The notes below the pieces were generated by a model. That model was not told the origin of the DNA, searched no databases, and saw nothing but the letters and a program-made list of their open reading frames with translations. A DNA stretch of 7,377 nucleotides, from NCBI GenBank assembly GCA_023415605.1, contig JAEZKB010000080.1, forward strand, positions 1 through 7,377. Reading direction: 5' to 3'. Shown one piece after another: positions 1-5,598 of the stretch. Each line of letters starts with the position of its first letter. Position 1 is the stretch's first letter. A program made the position numbers and the translations under genes. Source of the DNA: Pseudomonadota bacterium. GTDB taxonomy: Bacteria > Pseudomonadota > Alphaproteobacteria > Rhizobiales > Devosiaceae.

Positions 1-3
1 CTG

Positions 4-837
4 GTGTCCTCGGCGGATTGGGAAGACCCCGACTGGTTCGCCTGGGTTGAGCGTTTCAAAACCAGCTGCGCCAGCTTCCGTCCGTCCGACGCCGGTTTCG
101 TCACCGACGTCACGGATCTGGAAAACGAAGACCGGCTCAATCAGACCTACAGCTATTTCAAACGCAGTCGCGGGACATGGGAGCGGGTCCACCTCCTTTA
201 CGGCCTGGATCATCTCGGCCTCCTGGACGGGACCGCACGCGTGCTGGTGGCCAGCACCGATGTCGATGGCTTCTACTTGCTGTTGACCGGGTACACGCAC
301 CACGTCGACGTGATCGATCTGGGAGCCAAAGCGGAAGCCCTCTGCGAATGGATGTCGGCCGGTCGGCCGGATCCCTGGCTGCTCAAGCCGAGACTGTTCC
401 ATCCCGACCGGCTGAGTGTGCATCACGGCCCCTTCGATCCCGCTTCCGGGTCCGACGTCTTTGCGGACCGGGTGTGGGACGCGGTGGTGATCGTGCAGAA
501 CACGCTTGCGCGGGTCGATGTCGCCGCCCTCCTCGATTGGGTCGACGCCCGTTTACGTCCGGGCGGCGTGCTGGCGTTCTCGGCCGAGGTGAGACTCAAC
601 GACGGCATCGATGTGCCGGGGTTGCCGGCCACAGTGCTTGCCGCCGGGGCGAAAGCACCGTTCCCCGGCCGGCCGGGCTATGCAACGGTGGATGAATTCG
701 ATGCCTCGCTCGAAGAGGAGACGCTCGACCGGCTCGTGGTGACCGGCAACCCAGCCGAGAACGCCCCGCACTTCATCAGGAAAACGCAAGACACGCTGCA
801 CGCGACATCCGTCTGGTTCTGCCGGAAGGCTGGGTGA
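4..837 (+). CDS. Putative SAM-dependent methyltransferase-like protein (start uncertain)
   Basis: The 277-residue product looks like a divergent class I (Rossmann-fold) methyltransferase, probably cytoplasmic. Residues 79-84 (RVLVAS) resemble the first beta strand, and residues 101-107 (VDVIDLG) the second, with D105 where such enzymes usually bind the SAM ribose. Residues 158-168 (WDAVVIVQNTL) resemble motif IV, and 184-195 (LRPGGVLAFSAE) the strand preceded by the typical RPGG turn. The glycine-rich GxGxG loop after strand one is missing; STDVDGF stands there instead, so SAM binding is unproven and the protein could be a non-catalytic relative. No substrate can be named. The frame is open to the left edge (CTG, then GTG at 4) and no ribosome binding site is visible, so the true start may lie outside the window. 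The gene ends 55 bp before a convergent sulfotransferase gene. Codon use is GC-rich, unlike that neighbour. Confidence 0.6.
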   Translation: MSSADWEDPDWFAWVERFKTSCASFRPSDAGFVTDVTDLENEDRLNQTYSYFKRSRGTWERVHLLYGLDHLGLLDGTARVLVASTDVDGFYLLLTGYTHHVDVIDLGAKAEALCEWMSAGRPDPWLLKPRLFHPDRLSVHHGPFDPASGSDVFADRVWDAVVIVQNTLARVDVAALLDWVDARLRPGGVLAFSAEVRLNDGIDVPGLPATVLAAGAKAPFPGRPGYATVDEFDASLEEETLDRLVVTGNPAENAPHFIRKTQDTLHATSVWFCRKAG

Positions 838-854
838 CGGACGGAGCCGCCAAC

Positions 855-887
855 ACCGGCGCATCGGTCGTCGGCCGGTGCGCCGGT
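855..887. terminator. Strong hairpin between convergent genes, probable bidirectional terminator
   Basis: Arms ACCGGCGCA (855-863) and TGCGCCGGT (879-887) are exact reverse complements. The stem continues inward through 864-869 and 873-878, with two G-T pairs, to a three-base loop at 870-872: 15 pairs in all. It sits wholly in the 55-bp gap between the stop at 835-837 and the opposing stop at 893-895. No run of T follows on either strand, so it is not a textbook intrinsic terminator. It may instead block 3' exonuclease or work with Rho. Confidence 0.6.
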
Positions 888-892
888 ACCGC

Positions 893-1708
893 TCAGCGAA
901 AGACACGTGTCTGAGAAAAGTTCTCGATCCACAAGGCGCGGCGATGCTTGGCATCCTTCTTCCATGCCTCGAAGCCGCTCCCAACGACGGCAGGCGGCCT
1001 CCGGAGTGGAACTGGCCGTTCCCCCTTCGCATTCCGCCACACCCGATACAGTTCTAAGTCAGCTTGGTGCTCACAATAGAGATACTCTCTTAAACGATCA
1101 TCCAGCCTCTGATAAACCGGATGATCGACGCCAGATACATTCGCGGGGCTGACTTTCGTTGGCACACCGAGCGTGGAAAGCATAGACGCTCCAGCAACAT
1201 CAATTCCTTCCAATGGGAGCACCCATTCAAAGAAGGAAAGTGCTTCCATCGCTTTTTCAAAGGCTCCCTTCTTCTCTTCATGGCAAAAATCAGAGAAGAA
1301 CATTTCTATGAACAAGCACTGGGGATTTGGCGGAAGCGTCCTATGCCAATCCAGGAATGATGGGGCTGGCCGACCATTTTTTGTATACTCAAATGTCGCA
1401 TTATAATTATACCAAGAAACTATGTGCTCCGCCGGATCTCGCAGCACCGTGAAATATCTACACACTCTTCCTTCGAACAGAAGTCCGGTCAACGCCGAAA
1501 CGAAATGTCCGAAGCAAACCTTCACATCGTCAATTCCTCTTATTGAGGAAAGCTTATTTTTTACATTATTATGCAATAGATCCTCTGGGGAAGGGAATTC
1601 AAGAATCCTATTCTCCCCAAGATGATGTTTAAGGTGGTTTATGATAGCCACCCCACCCGTCTTCGGTATATGAAATCCAAGAAATACATCTTTTTCATAA
1701 TTCATCAT
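893..1708 (-). CDS. Sulfotransferase family protein (PAPS-dependent, Sulfotransfer_2-like)
   Basis: The 271-residue product should transfer sulfate from PAPS to an acceptor, perhaps a sugar of a surface polysaccharide; the acceptor cannot be read from sequence. Residues 13-19 (HIPKTGG) form the 5'-phosphosulfate loop with the catalytic-loop lysine K16. Residues 87-98 (TVLRDPAEHIVS) form the 3'-phosphate motif with R90 and S98. G67-H68-F69 matches the GHF segment common before that motif. No signal peptide or membrane segment is seen, so it is probably cytosolic. The start is the first of two adjacent ATGs; the bases upstream show no strong Shine-Dalgarno. DNA from about 1060 to the start is AT-rich (43-45% GC in two hand-counted 60-base blocks, 27% across the start), while codons for the last ~55 residues are about 68% GC. 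This suggests acquisition from a lower-GC donor, with a junction inside the gene. Family assignment is firm; role is inference. Confidence 0.85.
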   Translation of the reverse strand: MMNYEKDVFLGFHIPKTGGVAIINHLKHHLGENRILEFPSPEDLLHNNVKNKLSSIRGIDDVKVCFGHFVSALTGLLFEGRVCRYFTVLRDPAEHIVSWYNYNATFEYTKNGRPAPSFLDWHRTLPPNPQCLFIEMFFSDFCHEEKKGAFEKAMEALSFFEWVLPLEGIDVAGASMLSTLGVPTKVSPANVSGVDHPVYQRLDDRLREYLYCEHQADLELYRVWRNAKGERPVPLRRPPAVVGSGFEAWKKDAKHRRALWIENFSQTRVFR

Positions 1709-1737
1709 GACAGAATCTTGAGCTATAATTATGATTA

Positions 1738-1752
1738 GAGTAATTTTTACTC
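1738..1752. promoter_or_regulatory. 15-bp palindrome upstream of the sulfotransferase gene
   Basis: GAGTAA (1738-1743) and TTACTC (1747-1752) are perfect inverted repeats around TTT. The site lies 30 bases upstream of the sulfotransferase start, overlapping where a promoter would be expected. It could be an operator for a dimeric regulator or a chance AT-rich palindrome; nothing in the window identifies a regulator. Confidence 0.3.
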
Positions 1753-1847
1753 GCGACTAAAGAACAATCCGAGAAAGCTTGGCTTCTCTTCAGGATTGCA
1801 TCCTCATCATTGTTTTCTTTCACGACGACGTTACTCCATTCCGACTG

Positions 1848-1852
1848 TTCCT
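1848..1852. repeat. Target-site duplication, left copy (TTCCT)
   Basis: These five bases directly precede the GGGG of the left inverted repeat and are identical to 5552-5556, which directly follow the CCCC of the right end. Five-base duplications are the hallmark of Tn3-family transposition. Confidence 0.93.
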
Positions 1853-1890
1853 GGGGTCTGAGTAAAACCATGTCGGAATGATGGGCTGCA
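1853..1890 (+). repeat. Left terminal inverted repeat (IRL) of the Tn3-family element
   Basis: The first 12 bases (GGGGTCTGAGTA) are identical to the right end read on the minus strand. Beyond them the two ends share only scattered positions, including a GAA and a following G near positions 24-28. The outer edge is fixed by the target duplication; the inner edge is set by the 38-bp length usual for the family. The end is noticeably more diverged internally than is typical for Tn3 pairs. Confidence 0.88.
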
Positions 1891-1918
1891 CGGAAACCGC
1901 CATAGAGAGGTTTTCCGT
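1890..1918. promoter_or_regulatory. Candidate resolvase binding site (partial res / tnpR operator)
   Basis: ACGGAAACC (1890-1898) and GGTTTTCCGT (1909-1918) form an imperfect inverted repeat with one extra base in one arm. It is about the size of one serine-resolvase subsite and lies immediately before tnpR, where Tn21-type elements carry res and where resolvase represses its own gene. A further CGGAA at 1874-1878 falls inside the left terminal repeat. Only this one clear dyad fits between the terminal repeat and the gene, so a normal three-subsite res is not apparent. Confidence 0.5.
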
Positions 1919-1920
1919 AC

Positions 1921-2508
1921 ATGCTGGTCGGCTACATGCGCGTCTCCTCCGACAGCGACCGCCAGAGCACGGCCTTGCAGCGCGATGCGCTGATCGCCGC
2001 CGGCATCGATGCCCGCCAACTGTTCGAGGACAAGGCATCGGGCGCGCGCGACGACCGCCCCGGCCTCAAGGCATGTCTCGACTTCCTGAAGCCTGGCGAC
2101 ACGCTGGTGGTGTGGAAGCTCGACCGTCTCGGTCGTTCGTTGCCCCACCTGCTCGACATCGTGACCAGCTTGCGCGACGGCGGCGTCGCGTTCCGGTCGT
2201 TGACGGAGGGTATGGACACGAACACGCCGCATGGAGAGCTTCTGTTCCATATCTTCGGGGCGCTTGCCCAATATGAATGTGACTTGACTCGCGAGCGAAT
2301 ACAAGCGGGACTTGCATCAGCGCGACGTCGTGGCCGGCATGGTGGTCGGCCCCTTGCCATTGAACCCGAGAAACTAGAAGCGGTTATCGCCGCCCTCGAC
2401 GGTGGTTCAAGCAAAGCGGCGGTCTGCCGCACCTTCGGCATCGCCCGCAGCACGCTCATCGACGCATTGACCCGCGTCGGCTGGTCCGGCCCCGGCTCGA
2501 CTCGGTGA
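1921..2508 (+). CDS. tnpR: Tn3-family resolvase (serine recombinase)
   Basis: This 195-residue site-specific recombinase would resolve the cointegrates made by the transposase, through a serine-linked DNA intermediate at res. The N-terminal catalytic domain (about 1-135) begins GYMRVSS, giving R7 and the nucleophile S9. Other active-site residues are R43 (SGARDDRPG), and R69 and R72 in LDRLGRS. The long E helix starts near TRERIQAGL (123-131). The C-terminal DNA-binding helix-turn-helix is about residues 150-188 (AAVCRTFGIARSTLIDAL). Length is at the usual size for TnpR, and no key residue is missing. The ATG at 1921 places the GYxRVS motif correctly at residue 4; GAGAGG at 1905-1910 can serve as ribosome binding site about 10 bases away. 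tnpA begins 7 bases after the stop, so the two are probably co-transcribed. It could also act as tnpR repressor, as in Tn3. Confidence 0.94.
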   Translation: MLVGYMRVSSDSDRQSTALQRDALIAAGIDARQLFEDKASGARDDRPGLKACLDFLKPGDTLVVWKLDRLGRSLPHLLDIVTSLRDGGVAFRSLTEGMDTNTPHGELLFHIFGALAQYECDLTRERIQAGLASARRRGRHGGRPLAIEPEKLEAVIAALDGGSSKAAVCRTFGIARSTLIDALTRVGWSGPGSTR

Positions 2509-2515
2509 TCCTCGA

Positions 2516-5500
2516 ATGCCGGTCAGCTTTCTGACGCCCGAGCAGGAGCGGCGGTACGGCCGCTTCAACGACGTCCCGACCCAGGAGCAGTTCGATCGCC
2601 ATTTCCACCTCGACGATGCCGATCTGGCGATGATCGGGCGTCGACGGTGGGACCACATGCGCCTCGGCTTCGCCGTGCAACTCGGCACGGTGCGCTTCCT
2701 CGGTACCTTTCTCGCCGACCCGACCGAGGTGCCGGCGGAGGTGGCTGCCACCCTGGCACGGCAAATCGGCGTCGCCGATCCGACCTGTCTTGAACGCTAC
2801 CGCGACGGAAAGGCACGTTGGCACCACGCGGCTGAAATCCGGCATGCCTATGGCTATCGCGAGTTCGCGGAGTCCGCCGCACAATGGCGCCTTCTGCGGT
2901 GGCTCTACGCGCTGTGCTGGACGGGGACGGACCGGCCAACCGCCCTGTTCGACCAAGCGACAGCCTGGCTGGTGACGCACAAGGTGCTGCTGCCGGGGGC
3001 GAGCGTGCTCGAACGGACCATCGCACGGGTGCGATCCCGCGCCAACAGCCGCTTGTGGCGCCTACTGGCGGCCAGGATTACGCCCGAGCAGAAGATGCGG
3101 CTCGACGCCCTGCTGCTGGTGCCGGAGGGCGGGCGACAAAGCCCGCTGGACCGGCTCAGATCGGGGCCGACGCTCCAAAGCATTAACGAGTTGGTGCGCG
3201 CGATCGAGCGCCTCGACGAGGTGCGGCAACTCGCGGCCGGTCTGCCGCCCACAGACTGGCTGCCGAAGACCCGCGTCCTGGCATTGGCACGGTTCGCCGG
3301 TGCCGCCAAGGCGAGGCGGTCGCCCGGCTGCCGGATGAGCGGCGCGCCGCTACTCTGCTGGCGTTCCTCCGGGCGTTGGAGGCGAGCGCGCAGGACGATG
3401 TGCTCGACCTGTTCGACCTGCTCGTCACCAAGATGTTCATCGATGCCGTCCGTAAGGGGCGGGAGGCCCGGTTGCGCAGTCTGGGCGACCTTGATGCCGC
3501 CGCGCTCACTTTGAGCAAGGTCTGCGCCCTGGTGCTCGACGGCGCCGTTGGTGACACAGATCTCCGAACCGCGGTCTTCAAGTGCGTGCCGCAGGCCGCC
3601 CTGGAAACCGCCGTGGCCCAGGTGAACAGCCTGACCCGACCGCCGGACGATCCCTACTTCGACGAGTTGCTGGCGCAGCACCGCCGCATCCGACGGTTCC
3701 TGCCGCACTTCGTGCGTGTCGTCGGCCTGGGCGCCATGCCGGCCGGTCGGACGGTGCTGAAGGCTCTGCACCACCTCCGGAAGGTTGAGGATGGCGGTAC
3801 GCGCGGTACATCGTGGCCCACCGACTTCGTGCCGAAGTCCTGGGAACGCCGGGTGACCCGGAACGGCGTCCTCGATCGGCGCGCCTGGACCCTGTGCCTG
3901 ATCGATCGGCTGCGTGGCGCGCTCCGACGCCGCGACGTCTTCGCGGCGCCGAGCCTGCGCTTTGCCGATCCCCGCATCGGTCTCCTTGACGGCGCTGCCT
4001 GGGAAGCCGTGCGGCCGACCGTCTGCCGCACGCTGGGGAAATCCCAGAACGCGGTCGAGGAGATCGGCCGGCTGACCGAGCGGCTCGACGGGGCATTCCG
4101 GTCCGTGGCCGGCAACCTGCCGCAGAATGCCGGCATCCGCATTGAACAGAATGGTGCCGACGAGGATTTGGTGCTGACCGGGCTCGACCACCTTGATGAA
4201 CCGGCCAGCCTCATCGCCTTGCGGAACGCCGTGGCGGCACTCCTGCCGCGCGTCGATTTGCCAGAGCTGTTGTTGGAGATCGACGCCCGGACCGGGTTCG
4301 CCGGCGCGTTCACCCACGTCAGCGAAGCTGAGGCGCGAGCGCGGGATCTGACGACGACGCTGTGCGCCGTGCTGCTGGCCGAGGCATGCAACACCGGCCT
4401 GGAGCCGCTGGTGCGTCCGGACCTGCCGGCGCTGCGACGGTCGCGCCTGAGCTGGGTCCGGCAGAACTACCTGCGCGCCGAAACCCTGACCCTGGCCAAC
4501 GCCCGGCTCGTCGCCGCCCAGAACGGCATCGACTTGGCGCGACGCTGGGGCGGTGGTGACGTCGCCTCCGCCGATGGGCTGCGCTTCGTGGTGCCGGTGC
4601 GGACCATCCACGCTGGGCCCAACCCGAAGTACTTCGGCTCGGAACGCGGCGTCACCTACTACAACCTCGTGTCTGACCAGTTCACCGGCATCAACGCCAT
4701 CACCGTGCCGGGCACGCTGCGCGACAGCCTGGTGCTGCTCAGCGTCGTTCTGGAACAGGAAACCGAACTGAAGCCGACCGAGATCATGACCGACACGGGG
4801 GCTTATACGGACGTGATTTTCGGCATCTTCTGGCTGCTCGGCTACCAGTTCAGCCCGCGGATCGCCGATGTCGGCGGCACCCGATTCTGGCGTGTCGATG
4901 CCACGGCCGATTATGGCCCCCTCGACAAGCTGGCCTCGCACAAGGTGCGGACGGGCCTCATCGCCGAGCATTGGGACGATCTGCTGCGCTTGGCCGGCTC
5001 GCTCAAGCTGGGGCTCGTGCAGGCCGGCGGACTGATGCGGACGCTCCAGACGAACGACCAACCAACCCGGCTGGCGCGAGCGCTGGAGGAACTCGGTCGC
5101 ATCGTCAAGACGCTCTACCTGCTGGCCTACATCGACGACGAAGCCTTTCGCCGCCGCATTCTGAATCAGCTCAACCGGGGTGAGGGCCGTCACCAACTCG
5201 CCCGCACCGTCTTCCACGGCAAGCGGGGCGAACTGCGTCAGCGCTACCGGGAAGGCCAGGAGGACCAACTCGGCGCCCTCGGTCTCGTGGTCAACGCCAT
5301 CATCCTGTGGAACACCATCTACATGGACGCTGCGCTCGACCAACTGCGGGCGGAAGGCTTCAACGTTCGCGACGAGGATGTGGCACGCCTGTCGCCGCTC
5401 GCCCACGAGCACATCAACTTGCTCGGCCGTTACGCCTTCACTCTGCCAGAGCCGGTGGCTCGGGGTGAACTGCGGCCACTGCGCAGTCCAATGGCCCTGG

Positions 5501-5517
5501 TCGATGAAGACGCCTGA
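2516..5517 (+). pseudogene. tnpA: Tn3-family transposase, interrupted by one frameshift
   Basis: Joined across one frameshift, the product is 1000 residues, the normal size of a Tn3 DDE transposase, which binds the 38-bp ends and makes cointegrates by replicative transposition. The first frame starts at 2516 and runs out of homology at residue 266 (ARFAGAAKA), near 3313. The rest (AVARLPDERRAATLL onward) is in another frame, which runs on to 5517. As broken pieces these are an open frame 2516-3514 with a nonsense tail, and a second open frame whose first ATG is 3376. The N-terminal DUF4158-type region covers about residues 1-165; the catalytic domain about 590-980. Likely catalytic residues in the joined numbering are D721 (SDQF), D785 (RIADVG) and E913 or E916 (REGQEDQLGALG); the glutamate choice needs alignment. 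The TDTGAYTD and VLWNT-like (ILWNTIYMD) signatures are present. The stop lies inside the right terminal repeat. Confidence 0.92.
3308..3320 (+). other. Frameshift site in tnpA
   Basis: Reading 3308 onward in the first frame gives AAG GCG AGG, leaving the family sequence. Inserting one base after 3313 would restore AKA-(Q/E)-AVARL, as expected in this family. The local sequence has no X-XXY-YYZ slippery heptamer, so a programmed -1 shift is unlikely. A single-base deletion or a sequencing error explains it best. Confidence 0.85.
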
Positions 5518-5551
5518 ATCGGACTTTCTGTTCCGCTGCTACTCAGACCCC
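5514..5551 (-). repeat. Right terminal inverted repeat (IRR) of the Tn3-family element
   Basis: Read on the minus strand from 5551 it starts GGGGTCTGAGTAGCAGCGGA, which shares its first 12 bases with the left end. From memory, it follows the classical Tn3 end more closely than the left end does, including a GGAAC block in the same region. The tnpA stop codon (5515-5517) lies within it, as is usual for the family. Confidence 0.9.
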
Positions 5552-5556
5552 TTCCT
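5552..5556. repeat. Target-site duplication, right copy (TTCCT)
   Basis: Identical to 1848-1852 and directly abutting the right terminal repeat. Removing the element and one copy rebuilds the empty site CTGTTCCTCATTAAT. Confidence 0.93.
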
Positions 5557-5598
5557 CATTAATCAAAGTCCGGGATCGCGTTGCCGACAGCCTTCCGA

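Larger units (their letters stand above)
1709..1852. other. AT-rich upstream region of the sulfotransferase gene, cut by the transposon
   Basis: These 144 bases lie between the sulfotransferase start and the transposon left end and hold no convincing gene. The AT-rich stretch continues to the transposon boundary. On the minus strand there is a TAATCATAATTATAG segment within 30 bases of the start that could supply a -10 element, but no matching -35 box stands out, so no promoter is called. The last five bases (1848-1852, TTCCT) are the left copy of the target duplication. Confidence 0.45.
1853..5551 (+). mobile_element. Complete Tn3-family transposon (3699 bp), tnpR-tnpA, no passenger genes
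   Basis: The element is delimited by ends that begin GGGGTCTGAGTA and point inward from both sides, flanked by a perfect TTCCT duplication. It encodes a serine resolvase followed 7 bases later by a Tn3 transposase on the same strand, the gene order of the Tn21/Tn501 branch. The end sequence GGGGTCTGA matches the start of the classical Tn3 terminal repeat as I recall it. There is no resistance, catabolic or toxin-antitoxin passenger. The intact duplication argues that this is an original insertion not later rearranged. The transposase frameshift suggests it now moves only if a related transposase acts in trans, or that the base was lost in sequencing. Confidence 0.95.

Noticed and set aside
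553..1040. Minus-strand open frames spanning the convergent gene ends
   Set aside because: They run across both genes and the intergenic hairpin in the wrong frames, and their products are rich in R, S and G as expected for shadow frames in GC-rich DNA.
1771..1788. GAGAAAGC...GCTTCTC possible hairpin
   Set aside because: The arms need a bulged base and the stem is short. It is weak and lies in AT-rich DNA where such pairings arise by chance.
1695..1922. A 75-codon minus-strand frame crossing the transposon left end
   Set aside because: It is an accidental frame made by joining transposon and flanking DNA; it has no homology and ends inside the sulfotransferase start region.
3300..3320. Programmed -1 ribosomal frameshift in tnpA
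   Set aside because: There is no slippery X-XXY-YYZ heptamer at the crossing point, and Tn3-family transposases are normally made from a single frame.
2905..5412. An 835-codon open frame on the minus strand opposite tnpA
   Set aside because: It is the antisense shadow of a GC-rich transposase gene. Its product is a low-complexity mix rich in Q, R, G and H with no recognisable domain, whereas the plus strand encodes clear Tn3 transposase motifs.
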